A stretch of DNA of 24,940 nt from Anaerolineaceae bacterium. GTDB lineage: Bacteria; Chloroflexota; Anaerolineae; Anaerolineales; Anaerolineaceae. Shown piece by piece: positions 14,221-22,040 of this stretch; position 1 is the stretch's first letter; every line of letters starts with the position of its first letter. The DNA lies in assembly GCA_011620465.1 (NCBI GenBank), contig WOZC01000010.1, forward strand, positions 1-24,940. The letters run 5' to 3'. The notes under the pieces were generated by a model, which saw only the letters and a list, made by a program, of their open reading frames with translations, ran no database searches and was not told where the DNA came from. A program made the position numbers and the translations under genes.

Positions 14221-15135
14221 ATGGAAATACGAGCTGAAACATCGATTAAAACACAAAAGAGCCTAAAGAAAGAACTCATTTGGAAAGATATCTCCGACTT
14301 TCTTCTATGCATTTTTGGCGGAATTATCTATTCGGTAGGGCTCAACCTTTTGATCCTGCCTTTTGGGCTTTACATTGGCAACTTGACCGGTATCGCCAAA
14401 ATCATTCTTGAATTACTGCAAAAAGTTATTCCAGGTTTACAGGATGTCACTGGTCTGATTTTACTGGTGTTGAATTTACCGCTTCTGATCATTGCTTTTA
14501 GCTCCATCAACCGCAAGTTTTTCTTTAAAACGGTTGTGACCGTTATCACTGTCAGTGTTGTGATGGTTTTTGTCCCTGTAAAGGCTATCATCCCCGGATT
14601 GGATGATTTGCTCACTTTGGCGGTCCTGGGAGGGATCATCTGCGGCTTTGGTGTTGGGCTCAGCCTGCGAGCGGGAGGTTCATCTGGCGGGGTGGACATC
14701 CTGGGAGTCCTGATAGCACTCAAAAATCCAGATTTTAGTGTTGGCAGGGTAGGCTTGTTTATCAGTATGATCGTGTTTGCCTATGCTCTGTTTACCAGCC
14801 CACCAGTCATCCTGGTGTATTCAGTCATTTTCACCCTGATCTACAGCCTGGTCGTGGACAAGGCGCATTATCAGAATGTGAAGATCAGCGTTATGGTGAT
14901 AAGTAAAAAGAAGGAAATCCTGCAATATATCATCGATGAGACCCATCGCAGTGCCACTTATTGGCAGGGTCAAGGTGCCTATTCTGGAACCGAATTCCTG
15001 GTGATCAATACGGTCGTTTCCAAATATGAACTTCTGCGTCTGCGCAGGGGCATCATCGAACTTGACCCGCAGGTGTTTATTATAGAAAACAACGCGGTTA
15101 ATGTGACTGGTTATTTTCCATCGCATTTCTTTTAG
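14221..15135 (+). CDS. YitT-family membrane protein (DUF161/DUF2179)
   Basis: This 304-residue protein has about five hydrophobic segments in its first ~215 residues, including IFGGIIYSVGLNLLILPFGLY, with conserved GNLTGIAKI and GVGLSLRAGGSSGGVDILG. The C-terminal ~85 residues (about 218-304) form the soluble DUF2179 domain: VMVISKKKEILQYIIDE, then THRSATYWQGQGAYSG and VISKYELLRLRRGIIELDPQVFIIENN-like sequence (here VVSKYE). DUF2179 domains are thought to bind a ligand and gate the membrane part; no function is established. The gene is divergent from the cupin-padR unit, separated by about 100 bases, so both could share a control region. It is convergent with the GNAT gene. Confidence 0.9.
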   Translation: MEIRAETSIKTQKSLKKELIWKDISDFLLCIFGGIIYSVGLNLLILPFGLYIGNLTGIAKIILELLQKVIPGLQDVTGLILLVLNLPLLIIAFSSINRKFFFKTVVTVITVSVVMVFVPVKAIIPGLDDLLTLAVLGGIICGFGVGLSLRAGGSSGGVDILGVLIALKNPDFSVGRVGLFISMIVFAYALFTSPPVILVYSVIFTLIYSLVVDKAHYQNVKISVMVISKKKEILQYIIDETHRSATYWQGQGAYSGTEFLVINTVVSKYELLRLRRGIIELDPQVFIIENNAVNVTGYFPSHFF

Positions 15136-15220
15136 TTTTTATGGCAGGACTCTTCCAAGCTCACTAACGGGGATAGATTAACGAATGAAGAATATGGAAA
15201 GGCGCGATACCTTCCCAATT

Positions 15221-15769
15221 CTATAGAATCTTGCGATTCAAGACCTCTTCCAGCAACGTCCATGCTTCAATGTCTGTGTCGTTTGTCACATACGGTTCGA
15301 ATCCGAAATTCAAATACATATTTACCGCCTGATAACTCGTCGTTTGAGAGGTTAAGTAAGCTGATTCGTGATAATTTGCCAATACTTGCATTGCTTTACC
15401 AAGGAGCGGTTTGGAAAGCTTTTTGCCCTGGTATTCAGGGATGACGCTGACCCAATGGATACGGCCAGTCACACTTTCTTCACCCTCTAATATCCCATAC
15501 CAAGCTGTTGTTGTCCCAATGACTTCGCAATCATTCTTCTCAAGAAACAGGCATCGCTTTGTCATTTCTTCGCGGTACGGTCCGAATTCTTTTTCGAAAT
15601 GCTCAAGCGCTGCTGGTACTGTTCTAAATTCATCCACCGCAGTTTCAACTTTTGCCCAAAGGCGTTCTTCACCATTTTCAAAAAACCTTATCGAATACCC
15701 TCCAGGTAATTCATATTCTGGGAGATGCAATAGATTTGGTCGCTTCATTTTTAATGGAATTCTTTTCAT
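15221..15769 (-). CDS. GNAT-family N-acetyltransferase
   Basis: This 182-residue protein has the GNAT core at about 75-165. The acetyl-CoA loop region reads WVSVIPEYQGKKLSKPLLGKAM, where the usual Q/RxxGxG/A is altered (QGKKLS), followed by a helix and TSQTTSYQAVNMYLNFGFEPYV, which matches motif B (xxAxxLYxxxGF). The first ~70 residues contribute the acceptor side; the acceptor is unknown. The start is the ATG ending at 15769 with GAGGAGAG seven bases upstream; 23 additional codons upstream lack a ribosome site. A promoter is visible 50 bases upstream. It stands alone, convergent with the YitT gene. Confidence 0.85.
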   Translation of the reverse strand: MKRIPLKMKRPNLLHLPEYELPGGYSIRFFENGEERLWAKVETAVDEFRTVPAALEHFEKEFGPYREEMTKRCLFLEKNDCEVIGTTTAWYGILEGEESVTGRIHWVSVIPEYQGKKLSKPLLGKAMQVLANYHESAYLTSQTTSYQAVNMYLNFGFEPYVTNDTDIEAWTLLEEVLNRKIL

Positions 15770-15823
15770 GACAAATCTCTCCTCATGTAAAAAGGATCTC
15801 TCAATCACTTCAACCGCACGAAA

Positions 15824-15851
15824 AATGTACGTGGTCAAATTGAATTTTCAA
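15824..15851 (-). promoter_or_regulatory. Promoter of the GNAT gene, with palindrome
   Basis: On the minus strand TTGAAA (15851-15846), a 16-base spacer and TACATT (15829-15824) form a sigma-A type promoter. The -35 box lies within a perfect palindrome ATTGAATTTTCAAT (15839-15852), a possible operator. Confidence 0.5.
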
Positions 15852-16033
15852 TCATTCTATCAGAACGGTCTGGCAATCTGTCTTTTTTTTGAGAAATGCT
15901 TTGGGATATCCCTACAGTCCCTACAAAAAAATTACCGCCTTCAGAACATGCATAAAATTGATTTATAGATAGGCAATCTGGCTTTTTTAATGTTCGACGG
16001 TTCGGCAGGACAGTCTTCGCAGTCGCGGCACTG

Positions 16034-17443
16034 ATGATTACGCTGTTCGTTCTTTCGGCCGTGTTGGCAGCACCCGCCACCCAGGAGCCCCCGCCAACCG
16101 TAGCTTCAGCCGTAGAGGCAGAAGCACTCTGGCAGGCTTACCAGGTGCGTTATCAGCAAGATTTGAAACTGGCTGTCAATGATCCACTGGCGACCTTGTT
16201 TGAGCCGGTGCTGGATACCGCCTTCATCAGTCCGGACGGCAAAACCGGTGTGCTCTGGCTGGGATTGAAGGACTATACTGGACGGATCCTGGCAACCGAA
16301 CCTGGTGTTGTGTTCGCGCTTCGCCAGGGTGAGGGATGGAAAATTATCTACTCATCTGATAAGGAATGGGCTGAGATCAAAGCCAGCTTGCCTGAAGACT
16401 TCCTGCCGGCTTCTTTTCAAGAGGCACCTGAGGCTGCTCCAGACCAGGCTGCTATCGACTACCTGACTGGTTACTATTTGCCCTATGTAGCCGGAACAGC
16501 GCACCGCCTCGAGGGCTCGGTTCTGCATTTTCACAACTATCCTCCTCTTGGATATCCAAGTTGTGATATAGCCTACTGCCGTTACGCTTACGATTTCACT
16601 GATAGTGGTCACTTCCCATTGGTCGCTTCCAAGGCAGGCGTAGTGATCTCCTCGAGAGATAGTTGTGTTGATGGTAATACGAACTGTACAAATTACATAA
16701 TATTGCAAGATACGGTCGGCAGTGCTTACCAGATTTACCTTCACCTGGCACACAATACCATTCCGAATTACCTCACAACCGGGACTTTCGTTGACCGGGG
16801 CAAATACATCGGCGATACAGACGACACCGGTTACAGCACCTCAGAGCACGTTCATTTTATGATCGTAAACAGTTTTTGGTACGGGGGTGATGGTTATCCT
16901 TGGGGTTATTCAGTTGATATGCGCTTTGCGGACGTGACCCTCAACAGCGGCATTCCCCGCACATGTTATGAAGTCGAATATTTGGATGAGTATGATGGGG
17001 CTAATCAATGCAATGGTGACAGATTGAACCCCCTCAGCCCGTTAAATGACCGGTTTGTATCAGGCAACGTTGGAGCCTCACCTCCTACCGGGCAGCTCAC
17101 CCGTCCTGTAGCAGGAGCTATTGTTGCGCCGGGTACCAATCCCTTGATGGATGTGACCGCTCAAACCAGCGACGATGTGCGGGTGGTCAGAGCCGTTTTA
17201 ATCGCCAGGATCAACGGCACTTGGAGAGAGATAGGACCGCAAGTCACGAATCCAACCCCTGCTGGTGTCTTTGATTGGGATGTCAATATTTGCAAGGCGG
17301 GTGACATAAACGGACCGCTGGAAGTGGCACTCAAGATTTGGGATCACGAAGGCAATGTGACCAGTTTGCTCTCGCCAAGGACGATCAACGTCGACGATGC
17401 CTGCCCGTTTGGAATGTCGCTTCCCTTGATAATTTCGAACTAA
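16034..17443 (+). CDS. Secreted M23-like (LytM) domain protein, 5' end probably frameshifted
   Basis: From the ATG at 16034 the protein has 469 residues. It opens in mid-hydrophobic stretch (MITLFVLSAVLAAPA) without a basic region or ribosome site. The open frame continues upstream and encodes RRFGRTVFAVAAL, a fitting signal-peptide front, but has no start codon; an ATG at 15990 is one base out of phase. Residues about 25-125 form an N-terminal domain. The LytM/M23 domain spans about 160-285: YAYDF (D187), QIYLHLAH (H237), then FVDRGKYIGDTDDTGYSTSEHVHFMI (H272, H274). The first zinc-ligand histidine of HxxxD is R183. Several cysteines nearby may form disulfides. Residues about 353-455 look like an Ig/fibronectin-type domain. 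It may cleave or only bind peptidoglycan. Its stop overlaps that of prmA by four bases, tail to tail. Confidence 0.75.
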   Translation: MITLFVLSAVLAAPATQEPPPTVASAVEAEALWQAYQVRYQQDLKLAVNDPLATLFEPVLDTAFISPDGKTGVLWLGLKDYTGRILATEPGVVFALRQGEGWKIIYSSDKEWAEIKASLPEDFLPASFQEAPEAAPDQAAIDYLTGYYLPYVAGTAHRLEGSVLHFHNYPPLGYPSCDIAYCRYAYDFTDSGHFPLVASKAGVVISSRDSCVDGNTNCTNYIILQDTVGSAYQIYLHLAHNTIPNYLTTGTFVDRGKYIGDTDDTGYSTSEHVHFMIVNSFWYGGDGYPWGYSVDMRFADVTLNSGIPRTCYEVEYLDEYDGANQCNGDRLNPLSPLNDRFVSGNVGASPPTGQLTRPVAGAIVAPGTNPLMDVTAQTSDDVRVVRAVLIARINGTWREIGPQVTNPTPAGVFDWDVNICKAGDINGPLEVALKIWDHEGNVTSLLSPRTINVDDACPFGMSLPLIISN

Positions 17444-18351
17444 GACCTTCTGAAGACCAATACCACCCAATCCTGTTCGGTAAGGGTATCGATCAGAGTC
17501 AAGCCGACGCTTCCAGCTGCCTGGATAACACTTTCAGCTTGCGTGTCCAGGATCCCGCCCAAAATCAGGATACCACCAGGGGAAACTGTTTCAGCCAGAC
17601 CTGTATCGAGCATTTTAACGAGGATATGGGCAAGGATATTTGCCAATACAACCGGCGCCTGCTTCAACCTGTCACTGCGAGAAAGGATATCAGTATGCGT
17701 ACCGACTTCGAAAGTGATCCGTCCATGCATGCCATTCAGAGAGGCGTTGCGTTCACATGATGGGATGGCGATGGGGTCAAAATCGACGCCCAAAACGCGA
17801 TCAGCACCCAGTCGGACGGCGGCAATGGAGAGGATACCGCTGCCACAACCGATATCGAGCACGTCTTTATCCAGGCATCCGTGTCGCTCGAGGGCAAGCA
17901 GGCATAACTGAGTGGAAGGGTGCGTTCCCGTGCCAAAAGCCATATCCGGAGAGATGATGATCGGCAATCTCCGACCAGCGATGCCGGGGTCTATCCAGGC
18001 AGGCAAAATGATCAAATTCCTGCCGAGCTCAAGCGGCTGGTAGCGCTCTTTCCAGGAATCCATCCAATTTTGATCGGCGATGACCTTGTATTCCAATGAA
18101 CCAATTGGCGCAATTTGACCCAGGTGCCAGACCGCTTCTTCCAGCTGCTGACGGGTCTGCTCCACCTGGTCATCCATGGGTAAATAGGCGACCACCTGGG
18201 TATCGCCGGTGGGTTTTTCTTCATAATCCTGCTGATCAAATGTGGTCAGGCTGTTGATCAAAACACCATCAGGCGCGTAACGTGAAAAAACTTCGGCAAC
18301 GGCTTCAGCCAATTCACCGGAACAAGTAAGGGAAACTTCAAGCCAGTTCAT
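17440..18351 (-). CDS. prmA: Ribosomal protein L11 methyltransferase
   Basis: This 303-residue SAM-dependent methyltransferase modifies ribosomal protein L11. The N-terminal substrate domain (MNWLEVSLTCSGELAEAVAE, about 1-60) precedes a linker and DQNWMDSWKERYQP, then the class I fold: FGTGTHPSTQLCLLALE, DIGCGSGILSIAAVRLGA (SAM motif I) and VLANILAHIL (motif IV). I start at the ATG ending at 18351 because PrmA proteins begin near MxWxEV; an in-frame ATG ending at 18372 would overlap dnaJ by 17 bases. It is the last gene of the heat-shock operon, four bases after the dnaJ stop, a linkage known in several bacteria. Its 3' end meets the M23-like gene. Confidence 0.93.
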   Translation of the reverse strand: MNWLEVSLTCSGELAEAVAEVFSRYAPDGVLINSLTTFDQQDYEEKPTGDTQVVAYLPMDDQVEQTRQQLEEAVWHLGQIAPIGSLEYKVIADQNWMDSWKERYQPLELGRNLIILPAWIDPGIAGRRLPIIISPDMAFGTGTHPSTQLCLLALERHGCLDKDVLDIGCGSGILSIAAVRLGADRVLGVDFDPIAIPSCERNASLNGMHGRITFEVGTHTDILSRSDRLKQAPVVLANILAHILVKMLDTGLAETVSPGGILILGGILDTQAESVIQAAGSVGLTLIDTLTEQDWVVLVFRRS

Positions 18352-18355
18352 AGGT

Positions 18356-19492
18356 TCAGCTGCCGAAAGCATCCTTTAACTTATCAAAGAAACTGCGCTC
18401 CTGGATATTGATGTCAGTACCCATGGTTTTTCCCAGGGAAGTCAGCAGCTCTTCCTGCTGCTTGGTCAGGTTGGTGGGAATCTGGACGTTCACAGTCACC
18501 ATCTGGCTGCCCCGCTCACTGCGGTTCAAAACAGGTGCGCCTTTGTCTTTCAAACGGAAAACGCGGCCGGGCTGAGTCCCAGGTGGAATGCGCATCTTCA
18601 CCTCACCGTCGATGGTCGGGATGGTGATTTCGTCGCCGAGCGCGGCTTGCGCCATGTTAATATCCAGGTCGAGCAAAATGTCGTTGTCTTTGCGACGGAA
18701 AAACTTGTGGGGGGCAACATCCAATTCAAGGTAATAGTTGCCGTTGGGACCGCCATTGGCACCCGGCTGTCCCTCTCCGACCATGCGAATTTGGTTTCCA
18801 TGATCCACACCGGCAGGTATGTTCACCTTGATTTTTCGGGTTTTGCGTTCCAACCCACTTCCACGGCAATTCCTGCAGGGGTTTTCTACCATCTTACCGC
18901 GCCCACCACAAGTAGGGCAGGTTACCACCTGGACCATGGAGCCTAAAAATGTTTGTTGAACCTGGCGTATCTCGCCCTGACCTTTACAGGTTTGGCATGT
19001 GACGGGTTGCGTGCCTGGCTCGGCACCGCTGCCATCGCAGACAGAGCAGCGCTCGTTGCGAGTGACTTCAACCTCTTTTTCTGCTCCAAAAATGGCTTCC
19101 TCAAAAGTCAATTTTATCTTTCCAGTGATATCAGCGCCCCGTCGGGGAGCGTTTTGGCGGCGGCGGGTACCAGCCGAACCTCCGAAGCCTCCCATTCCAC
19201 CGAAGCCAAATAAGGTTTCGAACAGGTCCGAAAGGTCCATGTTGGAATAGTCAGGCATACCCTGGGTGTTGACACCCGAGAAACCGTAGCGGTCGTAGGC
19301 AGCACGTTTATCGGTATCGCTCAAGATACCGTAGGCTTCGTTAATCTCTTTGAACTTTTCTTCAGCATCCGCTGCTTTGTTTACATCCGGGTGATATTGA
19401 CGCGCAAGGTCGCGAAAAGCCTTTTTAACGTCATCCTGGCTGGCGCTTCTGGGTATCCCCAGCACCTCGTAATAATCTCGTTTTTCTGCCAT
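18356..19492 (-). CDS. dnaJ: Chaperone protein DnaJ
   Basis: This 378-residue class A Hsp40 stimulates the DnaK ATPase and delivers substrates. The J domain at about 1-70 contains the essential HPD (YHPDVNK). The Gly/Phe region (GFGGMGGFGGSAG, about 94-110) follows. The zinc region (about 140-225) has four CxxCxGxG repeats: CSVCDGSG, CQTCKGQG, CPTCGGRG and CRNCRGSG. C-terminal beta domains end with a short tail. All catalytic and metal features are intact. It lies 88 bases downstream of dnaK with a hairpin in between, and overlaps the prmA translation unit closely. AGAAG serves as ribosome site. Confidence 0.97.
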   Translation of the reverse strand: MAEKRDYYEVLGIPRSASQDDVKKAFRDLARQYHPDVNKAADAEEKFKEINEAYGILSDTDKRAAYDRYGFSGVNTQGMPDYSNMDLSDLFETLFGFGGMGGFGGSAGTRRRQNAPRRGADITGKIKLTFEEAIFGAEKEVEVTRNERCSVCDGSGAEPGTQPVTCQTCKGQGEIRQVQQTFLGSMVQVVTCPTCGGRGKMVENPCRNCRGSGLERKTRKIKVNIPAGVDHGNQIRMVGEGQPGANGGPNGNYYLELDVAPHKFFRRKDNDILLDLDINMAQAALGDEITIPTIDGEVKMRIPPGTQPGRVFRLKDKGAPVLNRSERGSQMVTVNVQIPTNLTKQQEELLTSLGKTMGTDINIQERSFFDKLKDAFGS

Positions 19493-19520
19493 AATACTTC
19501 TTCTCGTTTAATTTTACACA

Positions 19521-19556
19521 AACACCTGGTGTGAACTTGCACAGGCACCAGGTGTT
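19521..19556 (-). terminator. Hairpin between dnaK and dnaJ
   Basis: AACACCTGGTG and CACCAGGTGTT (outer bases 19521-19531 and 19546-19556) form a perfect 11-base stem with a 14-base loop. On the minus strand the tail is TGTGTAAAATT, with few T, so it fits partial termination or mRNA processing that lowers dnaJ relative to dnaK. Confidence 0.65.
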
Positions 19557-19580
19557 CTAATTCTACTGGATTTACCGAAA

Positions 19581-21485
19581 TTAATCCGCTTGCGTGTATT
19601 CACCTTCAACCACATCAGGGTCTTCTGATGCGGAACTTTGTTCTCCTTCAGAAGGTTGGGAGTCTTCAGGTTGTTGGGCTTGCTGCGCATAAGCAGACTG
19701 ACTAATTTCCTGCAAAACCTTCATCAATTCTTCAACAGCGCTGTGAATAATGCTGGTGTCATTTTGATCTCTGACAGACCGAACCCGGGCAATCGTGTCG
19801 TCAACTTTGCCTTTTGCATCAGCCGGCACTTTTTCACCCAAGTCCTTGAGGGTCTTTTCAGCCGTGTAAACAGCATTGTCAGCAGTGTTGCGGGCTTCAA
19901 TCAGATCGCGGTGCTTTTGGTCTTCTTCCGTGTGGTTTTCAGCATCTCGGCGCATCTTTTCCACTTCTTCTTCGCTCAAACCAGAGGAACCGGTGATCGT
20001 AATGTTTTGCTGGCGGTTGGTGGCTTTGTCTTTAGCGGTCACTTCCAGGATGCCGTTGGCATTGATATCAAAAATCACTTCGATTTGAGGAATACCGCGG
20101 GGAGCTGGGGGAATGCCGTCCAACGAGAACTTGCCGAGCGATTTGTTGTCAGCTGCCATGGTGCGTTCACCTTGCAGAACGTGGATTTCGACCGAAGTCT
20201 GGCTGTCAGACGCGGTGCTGAAAACCTGGCTATCGCGGGTGGGAATGGTCGTGTTGCGCTTAATCAACGGCGTGGAAACACCGCCGAGCGTTTCAATCGA
20301 AAGCGTCAACGGGGTCACATCAAGAAGGAGCACATCCTTTACCTCGCCGCCCAAGACACCTGCCTGGATGGCAGCACCGATGGCGACAACTTCATCCGGG
20401 TTGACACCCTTGTGGGGTTCTTTGTTGAAAAATTGGCGAACAGCATCCTGTACGGCTGGCATGCGGGTCATGCCACCTACCATTACGATTTCGTCGATGT
20501 CTGAGGGTTTCAAGTTTGCATCGTCCAGGGCTTGCTGCACGGGTTTGAGCGATTTCTGAACCAGGTCACCGGTCAATTGTTCCAATTTAGAACGGGTGAG
20601 CGTGGTCACCAGATGCTTGGGTCCGGAAGCATCGGCGGTGATATAGGGCAGGTTGACTTCGGATTGCATAGTACTGGAGAGCTCAATCTTCGCCTTTTCC
20701 GCGGCTTCCTTGAGGCGTTGAAGCGCCTGGCGATCTTCACGCAAATTGATACCATTTTCCTTCTTAAATTCGTCTGCCAACCAATCAATGATGCGTTGGT
20801 CAAAGTCGTCACCCCCCAGGAAAGTATCGCCTGAGGTGGATTTGACCTGGAATACGCCTTCGCCAACCTCCAGGACGGAAATATCAAATGTACCTCCGCC
20901 GAGGTCATAAACAGCAATAATTTCGTTTCGTTCTTTTTTATCGAGCCCGTAAGCTAATGAAGAGGCGGTCGGTTCATTGATGATGCGCAGCACTTCCAAC
21001 CCGGCGATCTTGCCGGCGTCTTTGGTGGCGTTGCGCTGGGCATCGTTAAAGTAAGCAGGAACAGTGATGACTGCCTGGTTAACTTGTTCGCCCAGGTAAG
21101 CCTCAGCATCCCGTTTAAGTTTGCCCAAAATCATTGCAGAGATCTCTGGCGCGGTGTAATCTTTCTTATCCAACACAACCCGAACATCTCCGTTAGAAGC
21201 ACTGTTGATCTTATAGGGCACCAGGCTCATTGCACGCTGGACTTCGGGGTCATCGGTTTTTCGACCCATGAAGCGTTTGATCGAGAAAATAGTGTTCTCT
21301 GGGTTGATAATTGCCTGGTTGCGAGCCACCTGCCCTACCAGACGTTCACCGTTTTTATTGACGGCTACCACTGAGGGAACGAGGCGGTTTCCTTCCGAAG
21401 AGGTGATCACTACGGGTTCGCCGCCCATCATGACCGCGGCAACTGAGTTGGTTGTACCTAAGTCGATACCGATGATTCTTGACAT
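19581..21485 (-). CDS. dnaK: Chaperone protein DnaK (Hsp70)
   Basis: This 634-residue Hsp70 is the ATP-driven folding chaperone working with DnaJ and GrpE. The nucleotide-binding domain has IIGIDLGTTNS (about 4-14), VYDLGGGTFDIS (phosphate 2) and IVMVGGMTRMPAVQ (adenosine). The interdomain linker VLLLDVTPLTLSIETLGG leads to the substrate-binding beta domain, and an acidic tail ends in EDPDVVEGEYTQAD, close to the EEVKD-like ends of bacterial DnaK. It starts with AGGAG overlapping the grpE stop codon, so the two are translationally linked. Length and motifs are normal. Confidence 0.98.
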   Translation of the reverse strand: MSRIIGIDLGTTNSVAAVMMGGEPVVITSSEGNRLVPSVVAVNKNGERLVGQVARNQAIINPENTIFSIKRFMGRKTDDPEVQRAMSLVPYKINSASNGDVRVVLDKKDYTAPEISAMILGKLKRDAEAYLGEQVNQAVITVPAYFNDAQRNATKDAGKIAGLEVLRIINEPTASSLAYGLDKKERNEIIAVYDLGGGTFDISVLEVGEGVFQVKSTSGDTFLGGDDFDQRIIDWLADEFKKENGINLREDRQALQRLKEAAEKAKIELSSTMQSEVNLPYITADASGPKHLVTTLTRSKLEQLTGDLVQKSLKPVQQALDDANLKPSDIDEIVMVGGMTRMPAVQDAVRQFFNKEPHKGVNPDEVVAIGAAIQAGVLGGEVKDVLLLDVTPLTLSIETLGGVSTPLIKRNTTIPTRDSQVFSTASDSQTSVEIHVLQGERTMAADNKSLGKFSLDGIPPAPRGIPQIEVIFDINANGILEVTAKDKATNRQQNITITGSSGLSEEEVEKMRRDAENHTEEDQKHRDLIEARNTADNAVYTAEKTLKDLGEKVPADAKGKVDDTIARVRSVRDQNDTSIIHSAVEELMKVLQEISQSAYAQQAQQPEDSQPSEGEQSSASEDPDVVEGEYTQAD

Positions 21486-21493
21486 TGCTTCTC

Positions 21494-22015
21494 CTATTTT
21501 GCTACCCGAACGAGGGCGGGTCTGATAATTCGTTCTTTTAATTGATATCCAGTCTGAAGGACTTCGATAATTTCTCCATCGCTGAACTGGTCGTTTTCTT
21601 CGTGGGTGATGGCTTCCTGGTTGAGGGGGTCAAACAAATCACCAGGTTTGAGGTCGATCGCAGTGATGTTCTGGGCTTCCAGTGTCTTCAATAACTTCTT
21701 GCGGATCAATTCAATACCTGAGATCCAATTAGCACAATTGGGATCTGAAGGTGTGTGATTGAGCGCTCGCTCCAGGTCATCCATCACAGGTAGAAAGATC
21801 TTGATGTGATCTCCGAGCAGGCGGTCTGCTAATAGGGCATTTTCCTGATCGACGCGGCGTTTATAGTTGGCAAAACTGGCGCGTTCCCGCTGGAGGCTGT
21901 CCAGATACTCATCCGCTTTGGAGAGGGCGGCGTCTAGTTCGTTTTGGATACCAGTTTCATCCTGGAACAACTCTTCGTTTTCCTGGTCTTCAATGTTTTG
22001 TTTTTCTTCAGTCAT
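21494..22015 (-). CDS. grpE: Nucleotide exchange factor GrpE
   Basis: This 173-residue protein releases ADP from DnaK. An acidic N-terminus (about 1-30) is followed by a long coiled coil including RERASFANYKRRVDQEN (about 44-60) and FLPVMDDLERALNH. The C-terminal beta wing contains GDLFDPLNQEAI and VLQTGYQLKERIIRPALVRVAK, the family signature. It lies 25 bases after hrcA with GAGGA as ribosome site, and eight bases before dnaK. The assignment is secure. Confidence 0.96.
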   Translation of the reverse strand: MTEEKQNIEDQENEELFQDETGIQNELDAALSKADEYLDSLQRERASFANYKRRVDQENALLADRLLGDHIKIFLPVMDDLERALNHTPSDPNCANWISGIELIRKKLLKTLEAQNITAIDLKPGDLFDPLNQEAITHEENDQFSDGEIIEVLQTGYQLKERIIRPALVRVAK

Positions 22016-22040
22016 AAAATCCTCATAAAAATTATGTTTG

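Noticed and set aside
15903..15925. GGGATATCCC palindrome and CCCTACA direct repeat before the M23-like gene
   Set aside because: Both are short, not placed against a clear promoter, and could be chance.
15411..15968. 185-codon + strand frame opposite the GNAT gene
   Set aside because: It is antisense to a clear GNAT protein, with no ribosome site or family resemblance.
19638..20504. 288-codon + strand frame opposite dnaK
   Set aside because: Long antisense frames are usual opposite dnaK because of its codon use; the translation shows no family.
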